Part shown: positions 18,725 to 28,117 of the stretch, one piece after another
How the letters are laid out: every line of letters begins with the position of its first letter
Position numbering within the stretch: the stretch's first letter is position 1
Origin: Thalassotalea insulae
GTDB lineage: Bacteria; Pseudomonadota; Gammaproteobacteria; Enterobacterales; Alteromonadaceae
Direction: 5' to 3'
Assembly: GCF_030161395.1 (NCBI RefSeq)
Contig: NZ_BSST01000001.1
Span: 3,348,001-3,412,000, forward strand
DNA length: 64,000 nucleotides
Notes under the pieces: model-generated
What the model saw: only the letters and a program-made list of their open reading frames with translations
The model's database searches: none
Told to the model about the DNA's origin: nothing
Program-made: the position numbers and the translations under genes

Positions 18725-19996
18725 ATGAGCAGCGTTCTAGTATCTTTGTTATACCCACTGTCTATCTCTATCGTTTGCTTATTAATTTTGCATCGCTATA
18801 TGGTTGATAAACTAGGGACCAGTTATTTATATCGGTTATGGGGCTTAGTGCCTTTGAGTTTATTCGCTTATTTGCTGCCATGGCCTTCGACACAACCACC
18901 TAAGGTGCTGAGCAGTGAACTTAGCCGTTTTGTTGTTAATCCGACACAAGATCTACAACGGGTATTTAATAACAGTGAATTACTTGTTTACTTAGCCATG
19001 CTGGTAAGCGCAGTAATGATTGGCTATTGGCTTATCACTCATTTGCAATTTATCCGAAAGCTGTTGTTAGAGCCAGCAACAAAAGCACAATTAGCGCAGT
19101 TATGTTTTAGTCATAAGCCGCGCAAGTTGGCAGTTTATTATAGTGGTAGTGCATATAGCCCTATGCTGGTTGGCATTTTTAAGCAAAAACTGGTGCTACC
19201 GGAAAATTTTCATCAGGCCTATAACCCTGAGCAGCAGCAGTTAATTTTACAACACGAAATTTGTCATTTTGATCGCAATGACATTTATTGGAACCTGATT
19301 GCTTTCTCGATCGTGGCATTATTCTGGTTTCATCCTTTGGTCTGGCTGGCGTATTTTCGCTTTCGCCGAGATCAGGAACTTTCCTGCGACTTTCATGTTC
19401 TGGCGCGCAAACAGGTCAGTAGCAGGGTTAACTATAGCAAGGCATTGTTAGTGGCTGCACAAACCGCACCGCGCTTTGCCTTTGCACAACTATCTTTTAA
19501 AAAATATGGAGATAAAGCCATTATGTTTGAACGTATTAATCAAATAAAATTAAATACCAAAGCTTCCGGCTTAAGCGTGTCATTAGCCTCTGTGCTTGCA
19601 ATAGCTATGCTCTCAGGCTTTAGTTACGCAGGGAACTTAAGCTCTAATGAATCACAGCCTAAATATAGAACGCCACCAAAAGCGAAAGAAAAAATCTCGC
19701 CTATTCATCGTGTTGAACCTAAATATCCGGTTAAGGCGGCGGTAGAGAAAATAGAAGGTTCTGTAGTATTAAAGTATGACGTAAATATCGACGGCACGGT
19801 AATGAACGTAGAAGTCATGACGGGCGAACCTGCTTATGTTTTTGACCGGGTGGCGGTAACGGCATTAAAGCAATGGCAGTATCAGCCCCGGGCAAGCGTT
19901 GCTCACAATAACTTAGTGCAGCTTGATTTTCGTTTAGATGAAAACTCAACATTTAAAGACGTTAACTTGATAGAAAAAATCAATGTGACGAAATAA
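18725..19996 (+). CDS. M56 (BlaR1/MecR1-like) sensor peptidase with C-terminal TonB domain
   Basis: A 423-residue membrane protein. I start it at the ATG at 18725, one base after the blaI stop; the frame extends back into blaI, but that would be a long overlap. Membrane helices lie near 1-20, 35-50, 90-115 and 185-205. The zinc protease motif HEICHFDRND (about residue 176) marks M56. After another hydrophobic segment near 290-305, the last 95 residues are a TonB_C domain (VEPKYPVKAA, VVLKYDVNIDG, ALKQWQYQP). Instead of the penicillin-binding sensor of BlaR1 it thus carries a TonB-like domain. It is cotranscribed with blaI and closed by a terminator. Confidence 0.88.
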   Translation: MSSVLVSLLYPLSISIVCLLILHRYMVDKLGTSYLYRLWGLVPLSLFAYLLPWPSTQPPKVLSSELSRFVVNPTQDLQRVFNNSELLVYLAMLVSAVMIGYWLITHLQFIRKLLLEPATKAQLAQLCFSHKPRKLAVYYSGSAYSPMLVGIFKQKLVLPENFHQAYNPEQQQLILQHEICHFDRNDIYWNLIAFSIVALFWFHPLVWLAYFRFRRDQELSCDFHVLARKQVSSRVNYSKALLVAAQTAPRFAFAQLSFKKYGDKAIMFERINQIKLNTKASGLSVSLASVLAIAMLSGFSYAGNLSSNESQPKYRTPPKAKEKISPIHRVEPKYPVKAAVEKIEGSVVLKYDVNIDGTVMNVEVMTGEPAYVFDRVAVTALKQWQYQPRASVAHNNLVQLDFRLDENSTFKDVNLIEKINVTK

Positions 19997-20042
19997 CGGG
20001 TGTAATTTTATCAGTGTATGGATGTGTGAGTGTGTGAACTGA

Positions 20043-20067
20043 GGCTGGCTTTAATGCCAGCCTTTTT
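20043..20067 (+). terminator. rho-independent terminator of the blaI-M56 operon
   Basis: GGCTGGC (20043-20049), loop TTTAAT, GCCAGCC (20056-20062), then TTTTT. It lies 47 bp after the M56 stop codon. Confidence 0.93.
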
Positions 20068-20444
20068 ATGTACAGGATGTTTTCTCCAAAACGCAAAGGG
20101 CTCAGGATGAGCTTATGAGAAAATAGAATAAGAGCCAAATGAGTGGTGCAGAGATCGAACTACCAAAGCAACCACCGGTTTTAGAGAAGGCCATATCTGA
20201 AGAAGCAACAACTCAAGAAACGGCAGCAAAATGCGGCGTCGAGCGCCGTCACCAGAGCAATTGAACCAACAGCGTCAAATGAACTTTAGTTAAAGTAGTG
20301 CATACGTTGAGGTTTATCGTTTGCCCAGAGCACTTCGAAGTTTGAAATGATAATTTGTCGAAATAAATCTCGGCCTATAAATCGCAAAGCCCTTGTAGTT
20401 CCTCTTGAGCGAAGTGAAGTGCGAAAACTAAAACTTGAATCAAT
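20068..20444. other. gene-poor stretch with a tRNA-like degenerate segment
   Basis: There is no convincing gene here. A 41-codon frame from 20139 (MSGAEIELPKQ) has no recognisable relatives. Around 20144-20200 the plus strand resembles the minus-strand tRNA-Trp gene 1.2 kb away: AGAGATCGAACT against AGAGATTCGAACT, then CCGGTTTTAGAGA against TCGGTTTTGGAGA. It cannot fold as a proper tRNA as written, so it may be a decayed tRNA copy or chance. The 14-base string near 20336 also occurs near 2552. Confidence 0.35.
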
Positions 20445-20894
20445 TTAAGCTGTCAGTATCTTTTTCATGACTATGGCGTCTTCATAACCTATTTCACTAG
20501 GGTAATAGCCAGTGCGGCGGCCAATTTCACTATAACCGTCATTGATATACATCATCAAGGCTGAAATATTCTTTGCTCTGACTTCTAATAATAACGTTTC
20601 GGCGCCTAAGGTTTTCGCCTGTCTCTGGTAGTGCTCGAGTAAATATTTGCCATAACCATTGCCTTGATAGTCAGGGCTTACGCAAATATCCATCAATGTG
20701 GCTTCCCCTAAGATATATTCACCAACATAAAAGCCGACTATGGCTTTTTCAGCTTTTAGGTAATAGCCAAAATAGCGTTCGCCTAGACAGCTGGCAAATA
20801 CTTTTTCACTCCACGGGTGAGAGTGGCAGGCGTTTTCAATTGGCATTAGCTGACTAATGTCAGCTTGGGTAATAGCGATAAATTCTAATTGCAT
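20445..20894 (-). CDS. rimI: ribosomal protein S18 alanine N-acetyltransferase
   Basis: A GNAT acetyltransferase of 149 residues. The acetyl-CoA-binding signature VSPDYQGNGYGKYLLEHY (about 72-89) is followed by ETLLLEVRAKNISALMMY, and the IGRRTGYYP stretch is typical of RimI. It modifies the N-terminus of S18; some homologues act on other proteins. Its start codon abuts the holD stop with no gap, so the two are translationally coupled, an arrangement familiar from E. coli. Confidence 0.93.
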   Translation of the reverse strand: MQLEFIAITQADISQLMPIENACHSHPWSEKVFASCLGERYFGYYLKAEKAIVGFYVGEYILGEATLMDICVSPDYQGNGYGKYLLEHYQRQAKTLGAETLLLEVRAKNISALMMYINDGYSEIGRRTGYYPSEIGYEDAIVMKKILTA

Positions 20895-21275
20895 TTAAGG
20901 AGTAACTAATTGGTGTTGAACGATTAACTGCCATAGCGCTTGTTTGGCGTCGGCGTTTGTAGATAGATCATCTAGCTTAGGGGTGGTGAGTTCACCGTTA
21001 TTAAATGACAGTTGCTGATCATCACTAAAACGCCAGCTAATATCGCCTAAGATCAACCGCTCACCTTGTTGCTCAATATCACTGAGCTCACTGCCAATGG
21101 CTAATAGTACATCCCTAAATACTCGATGATTAGATAGCTCAGCTAAGGAAACAACAGCTGTGTTATTTAAAGCTGTTGGTTCTGTTACTTGCTTTGTCTC
21201 TGCGATATTTTTTCGCTGCCACAGGCTAATGCCCATTTCATTAAGGTAAGCAAATTGTTTACGAGTTAGAACCAT
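20895..21275 (-). CDS. holD: DNA polymerase III psi subunit
   Basis: A 126-residue protein beginning with LTRKQFAYLNEMGISLWQRK, which matches the conserved N-terminus of HolD that binds the chi subunit. The C-terminal part has the short alpha/beta layout of the family (LLAIGSELSDIE, LWQLIVQHQL). Psi links the clamp loader to chi and so to SSB. HolD is poorly conserved; the call rests on the N-terminus, the length and the direct coupling to rimI. Confidence 0.85.
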   Translation of the reverse strand: MVLTRKQFAYLNEMGISLWQRKNIAETKQVTEPTALNNTAVVSLAELSNHRVFRDVLLAIGSELSDIEQQGERLILGDISWRFSDDQQLSFNNGELTTPKLDDLSTNADAKQALWQLIVQHQLVTP

Positions 21276-21392
21276 AACAGCAGCATTAATTCAGTGAATA
21301 AAAACGATGATCAGTATAAGGTGCTGAAATAAAGTTGTTAAGCATTAATTTGCGTTAGTGACATGCTATGAAAAGTTTCTAAGAAAAGGAAA

Positions 21393-21469
21393 TGGCAGGG
21401 GTAGAGAGATTCGAACTCCCAACCGTCGGTTTTGGAGACCGCTGTTCTACCAATTGGAACTATACCCCT
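21393..21469 (-). tRNA. tRNA-Trp (anticodon CCA)
   Basis: The minus strand reads AGGGGTATAGTTCCAATTGG at its 5' end, has an anticodon loop containing CTCCAAA, a T-arm with GGGAGTTCGAATCTC and an encoded CCA end. The acceptor arm pairs AGGGGTA with TACCCCT. It is 77 nt long, one more than E. coli tRNA-Trp, through an extra base in the D-loop region. It closely resembles the E. coli gene elsewhere. Confidence 0.96.
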
Positions 21470-21586
21470 GCAACGGAGGAGAATTATACTCAAGCAAAAC
21501 TAAAGGTAAAGCGCTAAATGAAAATTTTAAACTGTTCGGCTAAATATTGTTCTGTTTCACCGTGGCGTGACTCCATTATTTGATAT

Positions 21587-23347
21587 TTATGGTTGTAGTT
21601 TTAACCGACTTGGATAAGGGAAAACGTCTTCAAAAACTCCGTTAGTAATATTTTTTTGTCTTTCTTGCCAATAGCTTGCCTTTAATAAATCCTCGTGGTG
21701 AATTAAAAATGCTTGGCGGTATTGAGGGTTTGCCAGAGCAAATGTCGCCAGTTCTTCCGGAAACATATCGCCAGGTTCAACATTATACCAGGGCTCGGCA
21801 GCGTAGATTTGCTCTTCGGTTACCGGTTCTGGTTTAATGCGAAAATTGACTTCGTTCATATAGCTTATTTCATCATAATCATAAAATATCACCCGACCAT
21901 GGCGGGTAACACCGAAGTTTTTCAGTAGCATATCTCCGGGAAATATATTTGCCGCAATTAACTGTTTGATTGCTTCGCCGTAACCAAACATTGCATCGTT
22001 AATCTGTTGTTGATCTGCCTGAGCCAAATAAAGGTTGAGCGGGGTCATCCGCCTTTCTATATATAAGTGCTCAATAATAATGAGCTCTTGTTCAAAACGA
22101 ATAATCGATGGCGCAACGGCTAATAGTTCATCCAGTAATTCGGGTGAAAAACGATTTTTTGGAAATGCCACTTCTGAGTATTCCATAGTATCAGCCATGC
22201 GGCCGACCCGATCATGTAATTTGACCAGCCGGTATTTTGCTTTAACGTCATTTTTGGTGATACGTTTGCTCGGGGCAAATTTATCTTTAATAATTTTAAA
22301 TACATAAGGGTAAGAGGGCAGGGTAAATACCGACATTACCATGCCCTTAATACCTTGTGCTAAAACAAACTGGTCATCACTATCTGCCAAATGATGAAGA
22401 AAGTCGCGATAAAATTGGGTTTTTCCTTGTTTATGAAATCCGATGGCAGAATATAAGTCTGCCCGGGTTTTGTGGGGGATCAGTGCGCGTAAAAAATTGA
22501 CCAGGGCTTGTGGGTACAGGCAATCAACAAAAAAGTAGGAGCGGGCAAAACCAAACACTACCGCCATATTTTCCTGCTCGGTCAGTACGGCATCTATATG
22601 TAACCCTTGCTGCTCATTATGAACGATGGCAACAATAAAGGGGAGCTCGCTACCTGGCGTGACCACTCGGCCAATTAAATAGGCCCCTTTATTGCGATAA
22701 AAGGTAAAGTTGAGAATGTCGATTGAGATATCGGCAACCTGATAGTTAGCTAAACTGGGTCGCTGACGAAAAACGCGTAATATAGCGCTTATTTCTGACG
22801 CTAAGTTAGGAAAATCCAGAGTAAAATCGGCATGGTGAATAATCGTTTTAATGGTGCTGCGTAAGCTTTGTTCAGCAAGGTGGTAACGGGAATAGATTGC
22901 CGGGTGATTACCGGAATTTATCTCCGCTTGGCTCGATTCAACGAAAATAAAGTCATTGTGATAATACTTGCGTTCAAATAAATGGCAAAACACCGAGTTA
23001 TAAAAGCTTTCTGCTAATTCAGCTTGGGGATGTTGTTGTAATAACTTTATATAACAGTGTTTAACGGCTTTCCATAAAGACTCGTTTAGTTGATGAATAT
23101 CAAAATCGTTTTTTAATGTTTCTAAGGTTTCTTCGACCCGTTTATCGAAATAGTCGGTTCGTTCACGGGCTGCATCCTGAATTTCCTGCCACTGGCATTG
23201 CTCAAAACGGATTTTAGCGCTACGAGTTAACTCACTAAATAAATAAATATGACGCGCGAAGCCGTTTAGTATGGTTTTTGCAATGGCATGCACTATTGCC
23301 TGCTGGCTTTGCGTTTGATGGTTGGCTGAAAATGTTGATTTTGTCAT
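21587..23347 (-). CDS. aceK: isocitrate dehydrogenase kinase/phosphatase
   Basis: Bifunctional enzyme that phosphorylates and dephosphorylates isocitrate dehydrogenase, steering carbon between the TCA cycle and the glyoxylate bypass. About 586 residues from the ATG at 23347; the frame opens 12 codons earlier at 23383. Neither start has a good ribosome-binding site, and family alignment favours the shorter form. Diagnostic stretches include AESFYNSVFCHLF, VFGFARSYFFVDC, KVIKDKFAPSKR, HDRVGRMADT, LYIERRMTPLNLYL and NIFPGDMLLKNFGVTRHGR. Unusually for enterics, aceB and aceA are not adjacent. It is divergent from queA. Confidence 0.96.
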   Translation of the reverse strand: MTKSTFSANHQTQSQQAIVHAIAKTILNGFARHIYLFSELTRSAKIRFEQCQWQEIQDAARERTDYFDKRVEETLETLKNDFDIHQLNESLWKAVKHCYIKLLQQHPQAELAESFYNSVFCHLFERKYYHNDFIFVESSQAEINSGNHPAIYSRYHLAEQSLRSTIKTIIHHADFTLDFPNLASEISAILRVFRQRPSLANYQVADISIDILNFTFYRNKGAYLIGRVVTPGSELPFIVAIVHNEQQGLHIDAVLTEQENMAVVFGFARSYFFVDCLYPQALVNFLRALIPHKTRADLYSAIGFHKQGKTQFYRDFLHHLADSDDQFVLAQGIKGMVMSVFTLPSYPYVFKIIKDKFAPSKRITKNDVKAKYRLVKLHDRVGRMADTMEYSEVAFPKNRFSPELLDELLAVAPSIIRFEQELIIIEHLYIERRMTPLNLYLAQADQQQINDAMFGYGEAIKQLIAANIFPGDMLLKNFGVTRHGRVIFYDYDEISYMNEVNFRIKPEPVTEEQIYAAEPWYNVEPGDMFPEELATFALANPQYRQAFLIHHEDLLKASYWQERQKNITNGVFEDVFPYPSRLKLQP

Positions 23348-23556
23348 AAGCTGTTGACCGGTAGCTGCGCTTGTGCAAAGCATACGATAATATGATGATT
23401 TAGGAAGATAAATTTTTATCTATGCTCACTATAAATATCAGTGATGGTAATGCTAACACTTATCTGCCTTGAGTTTTACTTGCTATTAGTGCTGCAGGGC
23501 TCTAAAATTACGCGGTTTTTTTACCTAATAAATTGCTAGTAAGCTTGAAATAAATT

Positions 23557-24603
23557 ATGCGTGTCGCTGACTTTGCCTTTGATTTGCCCGAAGAGCTCAT
23601 TGCTCGTTACCCAAAAGAAAACCGAACCGCCAGCCGTTTAATGACGCTGGACGGTAATAGCGGTACGTTGGGAAATGGTCATTTTACCGATATTTTGGCG
23701 CAAATTAACGCAGGGGATTTATTGATATTTAATAATACCCGAGTGATCCCGGCACGGATGTTTGGTCAAAAAGCCAGTGGCGGAAAAATAGAAGTATTGG
23801 TTGAGCGTTTACTGGATGATAAACGGTTTTTAGCTCATATTCGTGCCAGTAAAGCACCCAAAGCCGGTAGTGAATTAATACTGGAAGGTAAAATTAAGGC
23901 GACTATGATCGCTCGACATGATGCTTTGTTTGAGCTGGAAATAGACGCCGAGCAGAATATATTAACTGTGCTGGAAGAAATCGGGCATATGCCATTGCCG
24001 CCCTATATTGACCGTCCGGATGAAGACAGTGATAAAGAGCGTTATCAAACGGTTTATAATGAAAAGCCGGGAGCCGTCGCTGCGCCAACGGCTGGCTTGC
24101 ATTTTGATGATGCGTTATTAGCAAAAATCAAAGCAAAAGGTGCTAATCTGGCATTTGTGACCTTGCATGTCGGTGCTGGTACTTTTCAACCGGTAAGAGT
24201 TGAAAATATCAATGATCATATTATGCATGCAGAATATGTCGAAGTACCAGAATCCGTGGTAGAACAAATTCAGCAAACTAAAGCTAGTGGTGGCCGGGTG
24301 ATTGCTGTTGGTACTACCTCAGTACGTTCGATTGAAAGTGCTGCACAGGCGGCAAAAGCCAAGGGGCAAGAGTTACAGGCGTTTTATGGTGATACTGATA
24401 TATTTATTACTCCTGGTTATCAGTTTCAGATCATTGATGCATTAGTGACGAATTTTCATTTATCCGAATCAACTTTATTAATGTTAGTCAGCGCGTTTGC
24501 TGGCTACGATAATATCATGGCAGCATATCAACATGCTGTTGCCGAAAAATATCGTTTTTTTAGTTACGGTGATGCGATGTTTCTCACCAGAAAAACACGT
24601 TAA
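23557..24603 (+). CDS. queA: S-adenosylmethionine:tRNA ribosyltransferase-isomerase
   Basis: Penultimate step of queuosine synthesis: transfers the ribosyl part of AdoMet to preQ1 in tRNA. The 348 residues match the family (about 350). Typical stretches are FDLPEELIARYP at the start, DLLIFNNTRVIPARMFG, PTAGLHFD, FVTLHVGAGTFQPV and TNFHLSESTLLMLVSAFAG. First gene of queA-tgt-yajC-secD-secF, 59 bp before tgt. Confidence 0.97.
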   Translation: MRVADFAFDLPEELIARYPKENRTASRLMTLDGNSGTLGNGHFTDILAQINAGDLLIFNNTRVIPARMFGQKASGGKIEVLVERLLDDKRFLAHIRASKAPKAGSELILEGKIKATMIARHDALFELEIDAEQNILTVLEEIGHMPLPPYIDRPDEDSDKERYQTVYNEKPGAVAAPTAGLHFDDALLAKIKAKGANLAFVTLHVGAGTFQPVRVENINDHIMHAEYVEVPESVVEQIQQTKASGGRVIAVGTTSVRSIESAAQAAKAKGQELQAFYGDTDIFITPGYQFQIIDALVTNFHLSESTLLMLVSAFAGYDNIMAAYQHAVAEKYRFFSYGDAMFLTRKTR

Positions 24604-24662
24604 TTGTAAAAACGATACTCACTCAACCGCTGGCCTGTTTCGCCGGTAGGTAAGGAAAAATT

Positions 24663-25823
24663 ATGACAGAAACAAAAAAAGACAAAGCAATGCAGTTTGA
24701 GCTTATTACTAAAGATGGTAAGGCTCGTCGTGGTCGTTTAACGTTTGCCCGTGGCTCGGTGGAAACGCCTGCTTTTATGCCGGTTGGCACTTATGGCACA
24801 GTTAAGGGCATGAAAAGTGAAGAAATTAAAGAAATTGGTGCCGAGATTATTTTAGGTAACACTTTTCATTTAATGTTACGTCCTGGTACAGATATTATTG
24901 AACAGCATGGTGACTTACATGATTTTATTAACTGGGATAAACCGATTCTAACGGACTCTGGTGGTTTTCAGGTGTTTAGCCTTGGTGCCATGCGTAAGAT
25001 CACCGAAGAAGGGGTGAAATTCAGTTCACCGGTTAATGGGGAGCGTATCATGTTAACCCCAGAGCGCTCGATGGAAGTGCAGCGTAAACTCGGTTCAGAC
25101 ATTGTGATGATCTTTGACGAATGTACTCCTTACCCAGCGACGCATCAAGAATCACGCGCATCAATGGAGTTATCATTACGTTGGGCACAGCGCAGTAAAG
25201 ATGCCCATGGCGACAATCCTAATGCCTTATTTGGTATAGTTCAGGGCGGCATGTATGAAGATTTACGTGAAGTTTCTGTCGCAGGATTACAGGCAATTGA
25301 TTTTGATGGTTATGCCATCGGCGGGTTATCGGTGGGCGAACCGAAAGAAGACATGATCCGTATCTTAGATCATACGACCCCCTTGATCCCGGAAAATAAG
25401 CCCCGATATCTCATGGGAGTAGGAAAACCTGAAGATTTAGTAGAAGGGGTACGTCGCGGCATTGATATGTTTGACTGCGTGATGCCAACCCGTAATGCCA
25501 GGAACGGTCATTTGTTTGTCACAACTGGCGTGGTAAAAATTCGCAATGCGAAAAATAAAACCGATACCGGGCCGTTAGACAGCGAATGTGATTGTTATAC
25601 CTGTCAGCATTATTCTAAAGCGTATCTACATCATTTAGATAAATGTAATGAAATTTTAGGTGCCCAGCTTAATACCATACATAACCTACGTTTTTATCAA
25701 CGGGTGATGAAAGGTTTGCGTGATGCGATTGAGCAGGGTAAGTTAGACGACTTTGTCGAGCAGTTTTATGCCTTACGTGGTTTACCGGTACCGCCGTTAG
25801 CCCAAGGCAGTGAGCAGGTTTAG
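24663..25823 (+). CDS. tgt: tRNA-guanine transglycosylase
   Basis: Exchanges guanine 34 for preQ1 in tRNAs with GUN anticodons. At 386 residues it is slightly longer than E. coli Tgt (375), with a polar N-terminal extension (MTETKKDKAM); an internal ATG at residue 10 is possible. Catalytic aspartates lie in LTDSGGFQVFSL and in MFDCVMPTRNARNG. The zinc site is CDCYTCQHYSKAYLHHL. A ribosome-binding site (AAGGAAAAA) precedes the ATG. Confidence 0.97.
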   Translation: MTETKKDKAMQFELITKDGKARRGRLTFARGSVETPAFMPVGTYGTVKGMKSEEIKEIGAEIILGNTFHLMLRPGTDIIEQHGDLHDFINWDKPILTDSGGFQVFSLGAMRKITEEGVKFSSPVNGERIMLTPERSMEVQRKLGSDIVMIFDECTPYPATHQESRASMELSLRWAQRSKDAHGDNPNALFGIVQGGMYEDLREVSVAGLQAIDFDGYAIGGLSVGEPKEDMIRILDHTTPLIPENKPRYLMGVGKPEDLVEGVRRGIDMFDCVMPTRNARNGHLFVTTGVVKIRNAKNKTDTGPLDSECDCYTCQHYSKAYLHHLDKCNEILGAQLNTIHNLRFYQRVMKGLRDAIEQGKLDDFVEQFYALRGLPVPPLAQGSEQV

Positions 25824-25860
25824 TCATTTTAATAATTTAGAACAAGTATAAGAGGAAATT

Positions 25861-26196
25861 ATGAGTTTATTCATTGGTACAGCACATGCAGCAGGCGCTT
25901 CAGCACCACAAGGTGGTGGTATGGAAATGGTGATCATGTTATTGGTTTTTGGTTTAGTGTTTTATTTCATGATCTATCGCCCGCAGGCCAAGCGAGTAAA
26001 AGAACATAAAGGTTTAATGTCGGCGTTATCAAAAGGTGATGAAGTACTGACTCAAGGTGGTTTAGTCGGCAAAATCATTAAAGTATCAGATGAAAAAGAC
26101 TTTATTGTTATCAGCATCGCAGAAGGTACTGAAGTAACAGTACAAAAAGCGTCTGTTAACGCAGTATTGCCTAAAGGTACAATGAAAAACTTATAA
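25861..26196 (+). CDS. yajC: preprotein translocase subunit YajC
   Basis: A small inner-membrane accessory of the SecDF complex, 111 residues. One membrane helix (about 21-40, MEMVIMLLVFGLVFYFMIY) is followed by RPQAKRVKEHK and a small cytoplasmic domain with GDEVLTQGGLVGKI, the family hallmark. AGAGGAAATT precedes the ATG. It lies 37 bp after tgt and 62 bp before secD. Confidence 0.96.
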   Translation: MSLFIGTAHAAGASAPQGGGMEMVIMLLVFGLVFYFMIYRPQAKRVKEHKGLMSALSKGDEVLTQGGLVGKIIKVSDEKDFIVISIAEGTEVTVQKASVNAVLPKGTMKNL

Positions 26197-26258
26197 TTAA
26201 TGGCAGGGAAATTGTTTTTTATTGCTATTTATTTTATCGGATCAGTTAAGGAACTATT

Positions 26259-28106
26259 GTGTTAAACAAGTCTCCATTATGGAAAACCCTGCTGGTGATT
26301 TTTGTGGTAGCGATTGGTGCGTTGTATGCGTCACCTAATCTCTATGGTGAAGACCCGGCGGTACAAATATCAGGATTAAGAGGAGTTGAAGCAGACGCGA
26401 CAACCCTAGATACCATTAAATCTCAGCTTGACCAACAACAAGTTGGTTTTTCAAGTATTGCGCTGGAACAAGGCCAGGTGTTAGTGCGTTTTAAAAATAC
26501 TGAAAACCAGTTGAAAGCGCGAGACTTACTGGATGACTCTTTAGGCGGAAAGTACTCGGTGGCATTAAATCTGACGCCGGCTACACCTGAATGGTTAGCC
26601 GGTATTGGTGGTACACCAATGAAGCGTGGTTTGGACTTAAGTGGTGGCGTCAGTTTCACCATGGAAGTCAATATGAATGAAGCTATTGTGAAAGCACAAG
26701 ATGGTATGGTCGGTGATTTTCGCAGCGATTTGCGTAATGAAAAAATTCGCTACCGTAGTGTGAAGAAAAGCACTAATGGCATTGATATTCAATTTCGTAA
26801 TGCAGAAGATTTAGCGCAAGCGACTTCTTATTTAAAGCGTCGCAACCGGGATTTATTGTTTACTGAGAATGAAGAGACTTTAACGCTTAGCGCGACGATG
26901 AGCGAGCAAAAGCTGAAAGAGATCCGTGAATATGCCTTGCAGCAAAACATTACTATTATTCGTAACCGGGTTAATGAATTAGGGGTTGCAGAACCGTTAG
27001 TACAACGCCAGGGCCAGAAAAATATTATTATCGAGTTACCGGGTGTACAAGATACCGCGAAAGCGAAAGAGATCTTAAATGCAACGGCGACCATTGAATT
27101 TAGAATGGTTGATCAAGAAAGCGATCTCGGTAATGCACTTAATGGCCGGGTGCCTGCGAGTTCGCAATTGCTATATGACCGTGATGGTCGTCCAACGTTA
27201 GTGAAAAAACGCATCATGTTAACGGGTGATCATATCGTTGATGCCGGTTCCAGTTTTGATGAATATTCTCGTCCACAAGTTAATATCACTCTTGATTCAC
27301 CGGGCGGTAGCAAATTCTCTAATGCAACGAAAAACAACATTGGTAAGCCAATGGCTACGGTATTTATTGAGTATAAGCCGACTGAGCGTAAAGATAGCGA
27401 AGGTAATACTATTTTTGAGAAGCATGAAGAAATTATCAGTGTTGCTACTATTCAGGCGCGCTTAGGTAAATCTTTCCGTATTACCGGTGCTGGTTCTCAG
27501 CAAGAAGCCCATAACCTGGCGTTGTTATTACGTGCCGGTGCTTTGATTGCACCGATCCAAATCGTTGAAGAGCGTACTGTAGGGCCATCACTGGGAGCGG
27601 AAAATGTTGAACTTGGCTTTCAGGCAATCGTTGGCGGCTTTGCTTTAGTGTTTATCTTTATGCTGATTTACTATCGTGCTTTTGGTGTGGTAGCGAACTT
27701 AGCACTTGGGGCAAACCTGATTTTAATTGTCGGCGTGATGTCGATGATCCCAGGAGCAACCTTAACCTTACCAGGTATGGCCGGTATCGTATTAACTGTT
27801 GGTATGGCGGTTGACGCTAATGTGTTGATATTTGAACGTATTCGTGAAGAACTGCGTGAAGGAAAGTCGGTACAGCAAGCGATCCATCAAGGCTATGATG
27901 CGGCATTTTCAACGATTTTAGATGCTAATATCACGACATTAATCGCAGCGATTATCTTGTATGCGGTTGGTACCGGACCGATTAAAGGTTTCGCTATCAC
28001 ATTGTCAATCGGTATTGTTACCTCAATGTTTACTGCGATTGTTGGTACTCGTACCGTAGTCAACGCAGTGTGGGGCGGTAAGCGTCTCGATAAGCTTTCA
28101 ATATAG
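26259..28106 (+). CDS. secD: protein translocase subunit SecD
   Basis: RND-type membrane protein that uses proton motive force to pull exported proteins across the membrane. 615 residues; GTG start with TAAGGAA upstream. The N-terminal helix is followed by a large periplasmic P1 region with GLDLSGGVSFTMEV, then five more helices with GMAVDANVLIFERIREELREG, the SecD signature on TM4. It ends 11 bp before secF. Confidence 0.97.
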   Translation: MLNKSPLWKTLLVIFVVAIGALYASPNLYGEDPAVQISGLRGVEADATTLDTIKSQLDQQQVGFSSIALEQGQVLVRFKNTENQLKARDLLDDSLGGKYSVALNLTPATPEWLAGIGGTPMKRGLDLSGGVSFTMEVNMNEAIVKAQDGMVGDFRSDLRNEKIRYRSVKKSTNGIDIQFRNAEDLAQATSYLKRRNRDLLFTENEETLTLSATMSEQKLKEIREYALQQNITIIRNRVNELGVAEPLVQRQGQKNIIIELPGVQDTAKAKEILNATATIEFRMVDQESDLGNALNGRVPASSQLLYDRDGRPTLVKKRIMLTGDHIVDAGSSFDEYSRPQVNITLDSPGGSKFSNATKNNIGKPMATVFIEYKPTERKDSEGNTIFEKHEEIISVATIQARLGKSFRITGAGSQQEAHNLALLLRAGALIAPIQIVEERTVGPSLGAENVELGFQAIVGGFALVFIFMLIYYRAFGVVANLALGANLILIVGVMSMIPGATLTLPGMAGIVLTVGMAVDANVLIFERIREELREGKSVQQAIHQGYDAAFSTILDANITTLIAAIILYAVGTGPIKGFAITLSIGIVTSMFTAIVGTRTVVNAVWGGKRLDKLSI

Positions 28107-28117
28107 GATTTGATCAT

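Noticed and set aside
21358..21543. 61-codon plus-strand frame
   Set aside because: It reads through the tRNA-Trp gene on the other strand and so is not a protein gene.
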